The notes: generated from the letters alone by a model not told the origin. Counted from the first letter of the stretch, positions 50,335 to 59,047 are shown. The stretch is 64,000 nt of DNA from Moraxella sp. VT-16-12 (GCF_002224245.2 NZ_NKHK02000007.1:62001-126000), one strand, 5' to 3'. A program made the numbers and translations.

Positions 50335-50767
50335 TTCCTCCATCACCGCCCAAAATATCCGCCTAAGACGTGCCGATACCAACGACATCAGTGCATTAAA
50401 CCAACTTATCCACGCTTGCCACCCAAGTAGCACGGAGCATTTGGACACACTACATCAGCTCATCACATCAGGCTACGTCTTTTGTGTTGATGACCCCGCT
50501 ACCAAAGAGCCTATGGCGTGCGTGGGGGTGGTTTTTTGTGATGGCAATGCTCACATTTATCCTTGGGTTGTACTGCCACACCTGCAAGGCAAAGGGATTG
50601 GTCGCACCATGCTAAGTGCCATACGCACCTTTGCTACTCGCCATGCCAAAAGCCGTGGCATTCACGCCTTAACTTTATCACTCACAGGCAGCACTCACCC
50701 AAGCGGATTTTTACCATGTCATGCACCTGATGAACAAGGGCTGATGTTATTTAAAAGCCCTTTATAA
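50327..50767 (+). CDS. GNAT-family N-acetyltransferase
   Basis: 146 residues. GNAT core with VVLPHLQGKGIGRTMLSAIRTFA, which holds the acetyl-CoA pyrophosphate-binding (Q/R)xxGxG/A pattern, here QGKGIG. The N-terminal IRLRRADTNDISALNQLI is typical. Substrate unknown. Translationally coupled to the DUF3482 GTPase gene; followed by a terminator. Confidence 0.85.
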   Translation: MTNSSITAQNIRLRRADTNDISALNQLIHACHPSSTEHLDTLHQLITSGYVFCVDDPATKEPMACVGVVFCDGNAHIYPWVVLPHLQGKGIGRTMLSAIRTFATRHAKSRGIHALTLSLTGSTHPSGFLPCHAPDEQGLMLFKSPL

Positions 50768-50772
50768 AACAC

Positions 50773-50797
50773 AAAAGCACCCAAAATAGGTGCTTTT
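50773..50797. terminator. Bidirectional terminator
   Basis: Perfect 9-bp stem AAAAGCACC / GGTGCTTTT with a 7-base loop. The A and T runs let it serve both the GNAT gene (plus) and the efflux operon (minus), whose stops flank it. Confidence 0.88.
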
Positions 50798-50812
50798 AAA
50801 ATGGCGACTTAA

Positions 50813-52405
50813 CTATTTGGCAATACCATCGTCATTGGCAGGCTCAATCACCGCCACATTATCAGGCTTGGGCTGCACCAGTTTTACACCATCGTCTGTA
50901 TCGGCAGGGCTTGCCACCACATCATGCTCACTGGCAAGACTGGCAGTTTGCATGGCTTGTCTTTGTTTTTGAAATTCAGCCACCTGCTCGGCGGTCAAAC
51001 TTGCCCCGCCACCCAACACTTGATATAGGCGAATTTGACTGATGACCTGCTGTTGTTCTAATGCCAAAATCGCTTGTTGATTGGCAAACAATGAACGCTC
51101 GGCATCTAACACATTCAGATAATTATCCAACCCTGAACGAAAGCGTGCATGAGCGATTTGATAAGTCTCTTGATAGTTTTTTTGTAAGCGGTACTGCGTT
51201 TGCAACTGCTGACCGATGGTAGCACGAGCAGCAAGCACATCGTTTACTTCATAAAATGCCGTTTGAATGGCTTTTTCATAAGCAGAGAGCATTTGCTTTT
51301 GGGCAACTTGGGCAACTTCATAATTGGCACGGCGAAGACCTGCATCAAAAATCGGCAAGTTGATGGCAGGTCCAAAAGACCAACCAAAAGCAGATGATGA
51401 CAGCAAATCATTCAAACCAGATGAACGATAACCCAGCTCACCTGACAGCCTGATGGACGGAAAATAACTGGCACGAGCCACGTTAATATTTGCCCCTGCT
51501 GACTTTAAGGCGTGTTCTGCTTTGACAATGTCAGGGCGATAATACAACAGCTCGCTTGGCAATCCTGCACTAAATACTGATGGGCTGGTGATTTTGTTTA
51601 CCGCCATATCAGGCATCAGCTCCACAGGCACAGGCGAACCAATCAATAACTGCAACGCATTACGCAACTGCAAAATGGACGTGTCCGCCTTATAAATATC
51701 CAATCGCACCGCTTCTAAGGACGCTTCGGCTTGCAAACTGGGGTTTTTGGCATCAATACCTGCTTCAAAACGCTTTTTATTGATAAACAGCGAGTGCTCA
51801 CGAGTTTTTAGCGTTTCTAGGGCGAGCTGACGTTGGGCGATGGCGTAGCTTAGATTGACATAGCCTTGGGCAATGTTAGAAATGAGTGATATTTGTACAA
51901 TATCTTTGTTGGCATTACTACCCAAATACTCATGCAATGCCGATTCTTTAGCACTGGCAACCTTACCCCAAAAATCCAACTCATAGCTAGACATACCCAG
52001 ACCAACCGTATAACCTGAGCTAGGATTGCGGTCTTGGGGGCTTGCTGAACGAGACGCACTTGCTGATGTTGCCACCGTAGGAAACATATTTGCATGGGCG
52101 ATTTGGTATCTGGCTTTGGCTGATTCAATGGCAAGTAGTGCTTGTTCTAAATCTTTGTTATGTGCCAAACCCATCTCAATCAAAGATTTTAGCTTATCAT
52201 CAGCATAAAAATCCTGCCAACGCACAGCCGCAACGCTTGGGCTTTGGGGCGTGCTGATGGTTTCTTTGTCCAAAACTTCATAGCTTTCATCCACAGGAAT
52301 ATTTGGCTTGGCGACCACCGTTAGGGGCGCTTTTGGGGGTATGACATTACACGCCCCCACCGCCAAACTCAAAGCAGATAACGCAAATAAACGCATGATT
52401 TTCAT
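50813..52405 (-). CDS. oprM: Outer membrane efflux lipoprotein, OprM/TolC type
   Basis: 530 residues. The signal peptide ends LAVGAC (lipid Cys19). Two OEP repeats follow, with WQDFYADDKLKSLIEMGLAHNKDL and RADIVKAEHALKSAGANI-type segments (here RPDIVKAEHALKSAGANI) and FPSIRLSGELGYRSS. It forms the trimeric outer-membrane channel of the pump. The C-terminal extension of about 50 residues is acidic. It overlaps the acrB stop by 4 bases. Confidence 0.94.
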   Translation of the reverse strand: MKIMRLFALSALSLAVGACNVIPPKAPLTVVAKPNIPVDESYEVLDKETISTPQSPSVAAVRWQDFYADDKLKSLIEMGLAHNKDLEQALLAIESAKARYQIAHANMFPTVATSASASRSASPQDRNPSSGYTVGLGMSSYELDFWGKVASAKESALHEYLGSNANKDIVQISLISNIAQGYVNLSYAIAQRQLALETLKTREHSLFINKKRFEAGIDAKNPSLQAEASLEAVRLDIYKADTSILQLRNALQLLIGSPVPVELMPDMAVNKITSPSVFSAGLPSELLYYRPDIVKAEHALKSAGANINVARASYFPSIRLSGELGYRSSGLNDLLSSSAFGWSFGPAINLPIFDAGLRRANYEVAQVAQKQMLSAYEKAIQTAFYEVNDVLAARATIGQQLQTQYRLQKNYQETYQIAHARFRSGLDNYLNVLDAERSLFANQQAILALEQQQVISQIRLYQVLGGGASLTAEQVAEFQKQRQAMQTASLASEHDVVASPADTDDGVKLVQPKPDNVAVIEPANDDGIAK

Positions 52406-55400
52406 AATTTCTCCTGACTGACAGCGTCGGTGGTTTTGGCAGGCTTATAGGGAAATACTGAACGCACCCACACATAAAACATCGGGATAAAGAACACGCC
52501 CAAGAATGTCGCTGTGATGACCCCACCAACCACACTTGTGCCAACAGCGTTTTGACTGCCTGAACCTGCCCCTGTGGCAATCATCAACGGCACAACGCCG
52601 ATACCAAATGCCAAAGACGTCATGATAATGGGACGCAGTCGCATACGAGCAGCTTGCATGACCGCTTCTTTGAGCGTTTTGCCTGATTCTTGGAGTTCTT
52701 TGGCAAACTCAATAATCAAAATGGCATTTTTGGCAGAAAGACCGATCACCGTCAATAAACCCACTTGCAAATACACATCATTTGCCATGCCTTTACTGGC
52801 GGTAAACAAAACCGCTCCCAAAACACCAAGCGGTATCACCAGCATGACCGAAAATGGAATAGACCAGCTTTCGTACAATGCTGCCAAACACAAAAACACC
52901 ACCACCATAGAAACGATGTACAATTTCATGGCTTGACCGCTTGTTTTACGTTCTTCTAGCGACAGTCCTGTCCATTCATAACCAATGCCATCAGGAAGCT
53001 TGGCAATCATCTCTTCCATCGCCAGCATGGCCTCTCCTGTGGATTTACCGGGAGCGGCTTGACCTTGGATACTCATTGATGACAAACCATTGTAACGGTC
53101 AAGTCCTGGGCTACCATATTGCCATTCGCTCGTGGCAAATGCCCCAAAACTAATCATCTGACCGTTGGCGTTACGCACATGCCATTTGTTGATGTCTTCT
53201 GGGGTGGCTCGGCTGTCAGGGTTTGCCTGCATATAGACTTTTTTGATACGTCCACGGTCAATAAAATCATTGACATAACTGCCCCCAAAGGCTTGGGCGA
53301 TTGTGGTATTTATCGTTGCCATATTTAGATTATAGGCGGCCGCTTGCTCTTGATTGATATTGACTTTAAGTTTTGGGGCGTCTTCTTGACCATTAGGACG
53401 CACGCCTGCAACATTGGGATTTTGGGCAGACATACCCAGCAGCATATTGCGAGCTTCTAGTAGTTTGTCATGACCCACACCACCGATGTCTTGAAGACGC
53501 AAATCAAAGCCGTTTGCATTACCAAAGCCTTGAATGGCAGGCGGAGCAAGTGGATACACCAAAGTCGCTTCTGGTATCATCATGTTTAAAGCCATGGCTT
53601 TACCAGCGATTGCTTTGGCAGAGCTGTCAGGGGTGGTACGCTCACTCCAATCTTTTAAACGCACAAACGCCATGCCCATGTTTTGCCCACTGCCCATAAA
53701 GCTAAATCCTGAGATGGCAAAAACGCTCTCAACTTTGTCTTTTTCTTGTTCACGGAAATAATGGTCCACTTTTTCCATGACTTGCTTGGTTTGGTCAAGC
53801 GTTGAGCCTGCCGGCAGTTGCACCAACGTCATCACAAAACCTTGGTCTTCTTCGGGCACAAAAGACGATGGCAAAGCTCTAAACGTCAGCACCATCACAC
53901 CAATCACCACCGCATAAGCAATGGCAAAAAGCCATCTGGCATTAAAGGTTTTGCCAACAAAGTTTTCATAACCACGACTTGCTTTAAAAAACAAACGGTT
54001 AAACCAGCCAAAAAAGCCTTTTTGGGTATGAATGTCCTTGTGGGCTTGACGTTTTAAAATCGTAACACAAAGTGCTGGCGTAAAGACAAGTGCGACAATC
54101 GCCGACAGCGACATACTGGTGATGAGCGTGGCAGCAAACTGACGATAAATCACGCCTGCCGACCCAGCAAAGAAAATCATTGGCACAAACACCACCGATA
54201 AAATCAGTGCAATGCCAATCACCACTTTACTAATCTCACTCATAGACTGAATGGTGGCATCTTTAACAGAGATGCTTGGGTCTTCTTCTAAGATACGCTC
54301 TACGTTTTCTACCACCACAATCGCATCGTCCACCAAAAGACCAATGGCAAGCACCATCGCAAACATGGTTAAGATATTAATCGTAAAACCAAACGCCGAC
54401 AACACAGCGAACGTACCCAAAATCACCACAGGCACAGCCAGCGTTGGAATGATGGTTGCTCGCCAGCTCTGTAAAAACAAGAACATGACCAAAAATACCA
54501 GTCCAATCGCTTCTAGTAGCGTCATCACCACCTGTTTGATAGACAGTTTGACAAATGGCGTGGTGTCGTATGGTATTTCGGTTTTTAGCCCTTTAGGAAA
54601 GCCAACAGACAGCTCATTTAGGCGTTGCTCTACCGCTTCACGCACTTCTAGGGCATTTGCCCCTGATGACAGCATGATGCCGATACCTGCCGCTTGCTGA
54701 CCATTATAAAAAGTCTCTACTGCATAGCTTTCAGAGCCCAGCTCCACCTTTGCCACATCTTTGATACGCACCTTAGCCCCTGATGAGTCGGTTTTTACCA
54801 AAATATTACCAAACTCTTCGGGGGCCTTTAAAAAGCTTTGTACACTGACTGTGGCGTTGATGACTTGACGATTAAGATTGCTTGGTGTGTTGGCAAGCTG
54901 ACCTGCTGACACCTGTACGTTTTGGGCTTGAATGGCGGCTGACACATCAGATGGCATGAGCGAATAAGAAGCCAGTTTGGCAGGGTCTAGCCAAATACGC
55001 ATGGCATAAGACGAACCAAACACGTTCACAGAACCCACGCCATTGACACGGCTAATGCTATCTACCACGCTTGCATTTAGATAGTCAGCAATGTCCGACC
55101 TATCCATGTTACCATCTTCGGAGAAAAATGATACAACCATCAAAAAGCTACTGCTGGATTTTTCTACTGTTACCCCTTGACGCTGTACATCAGCAGGCAG
55201 ACTACTCATGGCAGATTGTAACTTGTTTTGCACCTGAACTTGGGCAGTATCAGGATTGACCGAATTATCAAAGGTCAAAGTAACTGAACCTGTCCCAAAC
55301 GATGATGAGTTAGATGACATATACGCCAGACCATCAAGCCCTTTCATTTGTTGCTCAATGACTTGGGTTACGGTGTTTTCTACTGTCTCAGCATCTGCCC

Positions 55401-55551
55401 CCGGATAAATGGCATTGATAGAGATGGTTGGTGGTGCAATCTGTGGATACTGCTCAATCGGTAGGCTACGCACAGCGATGACCCCCACCAACATGATGAG
55501 CATGGCAATCACCCATGCAAAAATCGGGCGTTCAATAAAATACTTAGACAT
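52402..55551 (-). CDS. acrB: RND multidrug efflux transporter AcrB/MexB type
   Basis: 1049 residues, normal HAE1-family length with 12 membrane helices and two large periplasmic loops. Start MSKYFIERPIFAWVIAMLIMLVGVIA. TM4 has LAIGLLVDDAIVVVENVERI with the proton-relay Asp pair. Also MSSNSSSFGTGSVTLTF and GLSAKNAILIIEFAKE. It exports dyes, detergents and antibiotics using proton flow. Middle gene of the acrA-acrB-oprM operon. Confidence 0.97.
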   Translation of the reverse strand: MSKYFIERPIFAWVIAMLIMLVGVIAVRSLPIEQYPQIAPPTISINAIYPGADAETVENTVTQVIEQQMKGLDGLAYMSSNSSSFGTGSVTLTFDNSVNPDTAQVQVQNKLQSAMSSLPADVQRQGVTVEKSSSSFLMVVSFFSEDGNMDRSDIADYLNASVVDSISRVNGVGSVNVFGSSYAMRIWLDPAKLASYSLMPSDVSAAIQAQNVQVSAGQLANTPSNLNRQVINATVSVQSFLKAPEEFGNILVKTDSSGAKVRIKDVAKVELGSESYAVETFYNGQQAAGIGIMLSSGANALEVREAVEQRLNELSVGFPKGLKTEIPYDTTPFVKLSIKQVVMTLLEAIGLVFLVMFLFLQSWRATIIPTLAVPVVILGTFAVLSAFGFTINILTMFAMVLAIGLLVDDAIVVVENVERILEEDPSISVKDATIQSMSEISKVVIGIALILSVVFVPMIFFAGSAGVIYRQFAATLITSMSLSAIVALVFTPALCVTILKRQAHKDIHTQKGFFGWFNRLFFKASRGYENFVGKTFNARWLFAIAYAVVIGVMVLTFRALPSSFVPEEDQGFVMTLVQLPAGSTLDQTKQVMEKVDHYFREQEKDKVESVFAISGFSFMGSGQNMGMAFVRLKDWSERTTPDSSAKAIAGKAMALNMMIPEATLVYPLAPPAIQGFGNANGFDLRLQDIGGVGHDKLLEARNMLLGMSAQNPNVAGVRPNGQEDAPKLKVNINQEQAAAYNLNMATINTTIAQAFGGSYVNDFIDRGRIKKVYMQANPDSRATPEDINKWHVRNANGQMISFGAFATSEWQYGSPGLDRYNGLSSMSIQGQAAPGKSTGEAMLAMEEMIAKLPDGIGYEWTGLSLEERKTSGQAMKLYIVSMVVVFLCLAALYESWSIPFSVMLVIPLGVLGAVLFTASKGMANDVYLQVGLLTVIGLSAKNAILIIEFAKELQESGKTLKEAVMQAARMRLRPIIMTSLAFGIGVVPLMIATGAGSGSQNAVGTSVVGGVITATFLGVFFIPMFYVWVRSVFPYKPAKTTDAVSQEKL

Positions 55552-55559
55552 ACCGCCCC

Positions 55560-57122
55560 CTAGTTACCAGCTTCTGCACTGTCTGCCAAAGCCTCAGCTT
55601 CGCTTTGGGCGTCTGATGTCGCTGGATTTGCAGGTGCCATCACGCTGTTTTGACCTTGTTGTGGTGCTTGGTTGTTTGGTTGGTTTTGGGCTTGGGTGGC
55701 TGGTGTTTGTTCTGGTGATTGCTCATCTTGTGGCTGTTCATTTTGCGACTGCTCACCTTGCAAGTGGGGATTTGCCACCACACGCACTTCAACAGCTTGG
55801 TCAGGTTTTACCTTGGCAGCACCCATCACCACCACTTTATCGCCTGCATTTAAACCCTCAGTAACCACCCATTGACCTTGAAGTGTGCCTGATGTTTTGA
55901 TTGGACGCACTTCAATTTTGTTATCTTGATTAACCACATATACCTGAGCTTCGCCCTTGGGTGTTAAACTGACCGCAGTTTTTGGCAATATCGTGGCATT
56001 TTCTACCACCGATTGGGCAAGGTTGGCATTGACGTACATACCAGGAATTAACACGCCATCAGGGTTGGCAAATACCGCCCGCAACACAACAGAACCTGTC
56101 GCTTCATCTACTTTGGCATCTTCTAGGGCAAGCCGACCAATAAGCGGATATACTGTGCCGTCTTCTAAAATAATTTGCACCTCTGGTGAGCCTTGACCTG
56201 CTTTGCCTGACATAATCTGTTGGCGTAATTGGAGCATTTGTGATGATGATTGCTGAATGTCCACATACACCATGTCAGTGCGAGAAATGGTTGCCAAAGC
56301 ACTTGTTTGAGATGCTGACACCAATGCCCCTGCGGTTACTGCTGAAATCCCAATCCGACCTGAAATGGGTGCTTTAACAACAGTACGGCTCATGTCCAAC
56401 AAACTGGCATCATGAGCCGCTTTGGCACTGTTAATAGATGCTTGGGCTTGGGCAACATTGGCTCGTGCTGATTCAACATTAGCTCGTGCTGTATTGACCC
56501 CTGCTTGGGCAGATTTTACGCCCGCTTGAGCAGATTGCACCCCTGCTTGGGCAGTTTTTACAGCGGTTTTTGCTTGGTCGTGGACTTGTTTTGATACCGC
56601 ATCAATACTCACCAAACTTTGCACTCTGGCCAAATCCGCTTGGGCTTGGGCTAATGTGGCTTGGGCAGAAGTCAGATTGGCTTGGGCGGCGGTTAAATTC
56701 GCCTCTTGTGCACCTAAGCTGGCTTGTTGTGCATTTAACTCAGAATTGGCACGCACCAAACTTGCCTCAGCCGTATGAATGGCTGCAAGGCTCGTGTTGG
56801 CACTGCTGACATAATTATCGCGGTTAATGCGGTATAAATCTTGACCTTTTTTAACGTAACTGCCTTCTCTAAATAACACTTCATCAATAATACCGCCCAC
56901 CTGTGGACGTACCTGCGATGTCTCAATGGCGGACACCCTACCAGAAAAATTTTGTATTAAAGGCACAATCCCTAGCTCCACCACTTGCACCTCAACGGTG
57001 GTTGGTGGCATTTGTTGTTGGGCAGCGGCTTGTTCAGCATTTTGCTTTTTATTACAAGCAACCAAACCGACACCCATCGCCATCATCAACATGACGCTTA
57101 GTATTTTTAGTTTTTGGTTCAT
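55560..57122 (-). CDS. acrA: RND efflux periplasmic adaptor AcrA/MexA type, with long coiled coil
   Basis: 520 residues from ATG 57122, against about 390 for E. coli AcrA. The signal peptide ends GLVAC (lipid Cys23). The lipoyl half-motifs flank a coiled-coil hairpin of about 140 residues (roughly 104-247), nearly twice the usual, built of Ala/Gln-rich heptads. After the beta-barrel and membrane-proximal domains comes a Gln/Asn/Pro/Ala-rich tail of some 70 residues. It bridges AcrB and the outer-membrane channel. No regulator gene is beside it. Confidence 0.93.
   Translation of the reverse strand: MNQKLKILSVMLMMAMGVGLVACNKKQNAEQAAAQQQMPPTTVEVQVVELGIVPLIQNFSGRVSAIETSQVRPQVGGIIDEVLFREGSYVKKGQDLYRINRDNYVSSANTSLAAIHTAEASLVRANSELNAQQASLGAQEANLTAAQANLTSAQATLAQAQADLARVQSLVSIDAVSKQVHDQAKTAVKTAQAGVQSAQAGVKSAQAGVNTARANVESARANVAQAQASINSAKAAHDASLLDMSRTVVKAPISGRIGISAVTAGALVSASQTSALATISRTDMVYVDIQQSSSQMLQLRQQIMSGKAGQGSPEVQIILEDGTVYPLIGRLALEDAKVDEATGSVVLRAVFANPDGVLIPGMYVNANLAQSVVENATILPKTAVSLTPKGEAQVYVVNQDNKIEVRPIKTSGTLQGQWVVTEGLNAGDKVVVMGAAKVKPDQAVEVRVVANPHLQGEQSQNEQPQDEQSPEQTPATQAQNQPNNQAPQQGQNSVMAPANPATSDAQSEAEALADSAEAGN
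56406..56552 (-). repeat. 21-bp tandem repeats encoding acrA heptads
   Basis: Seven consecutive heptads at residues 191-239 (AQAGVQS, AQAGVKS, AQAGVNT, ARANVES, ARANVAQ, AQASINS, AKAAHDA) are encoded by degenerate 21-base units; the first three are nearly identical at the DNA level. Confidence 0.75.
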
Positions 57123-57202
57123 AAAATCGCCTTTATTTTGTTGGCTTGTGGTGATTTCATGTAAAATCCTGCAACACAAGCAATAAAAAGTAAAAGTTAG
57201 TT

Positions 57203-57208
57203 ATTATA
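57203..57208 (-). promoter_or_regulatory. Putative -10 box of the acrAB-oprM operon
   Basis: Perfect TATAAT on the minus strand, 81 bases before the acrA ATG. A good -35 is lacking, which fits a promoter needing help or low basal activity. Confidence 0.4.
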
Positions 57209-57451
57209 AACCATTTTTAAAGGTTGTTTTTGTAAATTTTTGCTCATACGGTTCATCTTTCCTGCTTGACTTTATGAATAAAATGTGTACAAAATTATGG
57301 ATTTATCGCCCAAAACATAAAACACAACACATCACTCATCATCGCCAAAAACCAAAAATTTAGCCGCTGGGATAAACTTGCTCATTTTATTTCTAAAATA
57401 TTGCTAAAATGTAAAATATATTATCATCACTTAAAACTATTAAAAATATGC

Positions 57452-57479
57452 TTGCATTTTAAAAAATTTTTGCTATCAT
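57452..57479 (+). promoter_or_regulatory. Promoter of the tRNA-Cys/tRNA-Leu unit
   Basis: TTGCAT (57452-57457) and TATCAT (57474-57479) are 16 bases apart, and TGC before the -10 makes it an extended -10 element. The start would lie near 57486, about 9 bases before tRNA-Cys. Confidence 0.7.
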
Positions 57480-57494
57480 AGCACCCACTTACAT

Positions 57495-57568
57495 GGCTGG
57501 GTGGCAGAGTGGTCATGCAGCGGACTGCAACTCCGTGTACGCCGGTTCGATTCCGACCTCAGCCTCCA
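57495..57568 (+). tRNA. tRNA-Cys (GCA)
   Basis: A 74-base cloverleaf including an encoded CCA. Acceptor GGCTGGG pairs with CTCAGCC (one G-T pair). The D-arm region has GGCAGAGTGGTCATGCAG. The anticodon loop CTGCAAC reads GCA. The T arm contains GGTTCGATTCC. Six bases before tRNA-Leu, so both are probably on one transcript. Confidence 0.97.
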
Positions 57569-57574
57569 TTGTTT

Positions 57575-57661
57575 GCCCGGGTGGTGAAATTGGTAGACAC
57601 AAGGGATTTAAAATCCCTCGCTCTTTTGAGCGTGCCGGTTCAAGTCCGGCCCCGGGCACCA
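57575..57661 (+). tRNA. tRNA-Leu (TAA)
   Basis: An 87-base class II tRNA with long variable arm (CGCTCTTTTGAGCG) and encoded CCA. Acceptor GCCCGGG pairs with CCCGGGC. Anticodon loop TTTAAAA reads TAA. The T arm has GGTTCAAGTCC. Confidence 0.97.
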
Positions 57662-57674
57662 TATTTAGTTTAAA

Positions 57675-57698
57675 CCTCTAACCTTGTTAGGGGTTTTT
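57675..57698 (+). terminator. Terminator after tRNA-Leu
   Basis: 8-bp stem CCTCTAAC / GTTAGGGG (one G-T pair) with a 3-base loop followed by TTTTT, 13 bases after the tRNA. Confidence 0.82.
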
Positions 57699-57721
57699 AT
57701 TTTTAGACGTGCTTTTAACCC

Positions 57722-57750
57722 TTGCTTTTTATAAAAAAAGTTCGTATAAT
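57722..57750 (+). promoter_or_regulatory. Promoter of the rplM-rpsI operon
   Basis: TTGCTT (57722-57727) and perfect TATAAT (57745-57750) at exactly 17 bases. It overlaps the end of the tRNA terminator region. The transcript would begin near 57757, leaving a leader of about 110 bases. Confidence 0.8.
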
Positions 57751-57761
57751 ATTGTGTGTTT

Positions 57762-57843
57762 TTTGAGAGCCTTCGTTTCCCCACTCTTAAAACAGATAAA
57801 ATCAAGCAACTGCTTGAATTTTTTTATTTGTTCTACTCTCAAA
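57762..57843 (+). promoter_or_regulatory. Structured leader of rplM, candidate L13 autoregulatory element
   Basis: TTTGAGAG (57762-57769) can pair perfectly with CTCTCAAA (57836-57843), closing a domain that contains a TCAAGC / GCTTGA hairpin (57802-57817, 4-base loop) followed by seven T's. The inner hairpin plus T-run looks like a weak terminator. Ribosomal protein leaders commonly bind their own product; no match to a known L13 leader model has been tested. Confidence 0.45.
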
Positions 57844-57865
57844 CTCAATGATTTAAAGGTTTATT

Positions 57866-58297
57866 ATGACTACTACTGTAAGTGCAAAACCTGCTGACGT
57901 GGTTCACGACTGGTATGTTGTGGACGCAGAAGGCAAAACGCTAGGTCGCCTAGCCAGCGAAATCGCATCACGTTTGCGTGGCAAGCATAAGCCATCTTAT
58001 ACGCCCCATGTTGATACTGGTGATTACATCATCGTCATCAATGCTGACAAAGTGGCAGTTACTGGCAAAAAAGCCCAAGATAAAAAGTACTACCGTCATA
58101 CAGGTTATCCAGGCGGCATCAAGGAAACTAATTTTACCAAACTTATCGCTCACAAGCCAGAAGATGTGCTACATAAGGCGGTAAAAGGTATGTTGCCAAA
58201 AGGTCCTCTTGGTTATGCCATGATTAAAAAATTAAAGCTGTATGCTGGCACAGAACACCCACATGCCGCTCAACAGCCACAAGTACTAGACATCTAA
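57866..58297 (+). CDS. rplM: 50S ribosomal protein L13
   Basis: 143 residues. The conserved stretch [28 protein letters not shown] and the [25 protein letters not shown] region identify L13. First gene of the L13-S9 operon; 9 bases separate it from rpsI. Confidence 0.98.
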   Translation: MTTTVSAKPADVVHDWYVVDAEGKTLGRLASEIASRLRGKHKPSYTPHVDTGDYIIVINADKVAVTGKKAQDKKYYRHTGYPGGIKETNFTKLIAHKPEDVLHKAVKGMLPKGPLGYAMIKKLKLYAGTEHPHAAQQPQVLDI

Positions 58298-58306
58298 GGA
58301 GACATT

Positions 58307-58693
58307 ATGGAACGCAATTACGGCACTGGTCGCCGCAAGACTTCTACCGCTCGTGTCTTCTTGTCAAAAGGCACAGGCAACATCGTCATCAATGGCAAAA
58401 GCCTAGATGAATACTTTGGTCGTGAAACTTCTCGTATGGTTGTGCGTCAGCCTTTGGAACTACTAGAAGCTATTGACAAATACGACCTATATATCACCGT
58501 AACAGGTGGTGGTGCTAGCGGTCAAGCAGGTGCAATCCGTCATGGCATTACTCGTGCCTTGATTGAGTCTGACGAAACTGTCAAGCCTGCCCTAAAAGCG
58601 GCTGGTTTTGTTACTCGTGATGCTCGTGAAGTTGAGCGTAAAAAGTTGGGTCTACGCAAAGCTCGTAAACGCCCACAATTCTCAAAGCGTTAA
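58307..58693 (+). CDS. rpsI: 30S ribosomal protein S9
   Basis: 128 residues. [15 protein letters not shown] at the start, [19 protein letters not shown] in the middle, and the basic [17 protein letters not shown] tail whose final Arg contacts P-site tRNA. Preceded by AAGGAGA as ribosome site. Confidence 0.98.
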   Translation: MERNYGTGRRKTSTARVFLSKGTGNIVINGKSLDEYFGRETSRMVVRQPLELLEAIDKYDLYITVTGGGASGQAGAIRHGITRALIESDETVKPALKAAGFVTRDAREVERKKLGLRKARKRPQFSKR

Positions 58694-58710
58694 TTCCTTA
58701 TCGCTTGAAA

Positions 58711-58733
58711 CTCCGCTTTTAGCGGGGTTTTTT
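58711..58733 (+). terminator. Terminator of rplM-rpsI
   Basis: 7-bp stem CTCCGCT / AGCGGGG (one T-G pair) with a TTT loop followed by TTTTTT, 17 bases after the stop. Confidence 0.88.
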
Positions 58734-58750
58734 ATTGGCTAAAATTGGGG

Positions 58751-58759
58751 TGGTATAAT
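58751..58759 (+). promoter_or_regulatory. Orphan extended -10 element
   Basis: Perfect TGG-TATAAT directly behind the rpsI terminator. No gene lies downstream on this strand for over 1 kb, so any product would be a short noncoding RNA or nothing. Confidence 0.35.
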
Positions 58760-58760
58760 A

Positions 58761-58919
58761 TCAAAATAGCAAGACCACTTTGCGTACAATGTCCATCAGA
58801 TTAATTTTTGGTAAAATGTTCCAATATTGAACATTGCCACTATAATCTTCTTGGTCAAGCCCATCTGCTTCTTTAAAATCATGGCTGACAACACAATACC
58901 ACAGTCGTAACAGCTCTCG
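58761..58919 (-). pseudogene. Possible remnant of a protein-coding gene
   Basis: Fifty-two codons read open on the minus strand between stops, with coding-like composition (LRLWYCVVSHDF, EADGLDQEDY, SGNVQYWNIL). No ATG, GTG or TTG lies at the beginning, so as it stands it cannot be a normal gene. It looks like the C-terminal end of a lost gene. The family is not recognised, and chance cannot be excluded for a frame this short. Confidence 0.35.
58809..58835 (+). promoter_or_regulatory. Extended -10 overlapping a 21-base near-palindrome
   Basis: TGG-TAAAAT (58809-58817) runs into AATGTTC-CAATATT-GAACATT (58815-58835), a 7-bp perfect inverted repeat. The layout is that of a repressor operator on a promoter, but it also lies inside the minus-strand gene remnant, where it may be accidental. 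Confidence 0.3.
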
Positions 58920-58990
58920 TTATTTGACTTAGACTTTTATTAATATACTATTTTGGGCTAAATTATATCATCTAATCCTTAATAAAGACA

Positions 58991-59047
58991 CTTGATAAGT
59001 AGGCAGTTTTACGCCATTTTTTAAGGTAACCCTACCTAATTATCAAG
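58991..59047. repeat. 57-base imperfect inverted repeat
   Basis: CTTGATAAGTAGG at the left (58991-59003) and CCTACCTAATTATCAAG at the right (59031-59047) are inverted copies with a 4-base insertion. It could fold as an RNA hairpin or be the ends of a tiny mobile element. No transposase is nearby. Confidence 0.45.

Larger units (their letters stand above)
57123..57494. other. 372-base gap between acrA and the tRNA genes
   Basis: AT-rich. It holds a likely acrA -10 near its left end and the tRNA promoter at its right end. A TTGACT...TACAAA pair (57266-57293, 16-base gap) on the plus strand could be a further promoter. No open frame looks real and I see no regulator gene or clear operator. Confidence 0.55.

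Noticed and set aside
57186-57245. Minus-strand 19-codon leader peptide upstream of acrA
   Set aside because: It overlaps the likely -10 box, so it would be upstream of the transcript; no stem-loop pattern of attenuation is linked to it.
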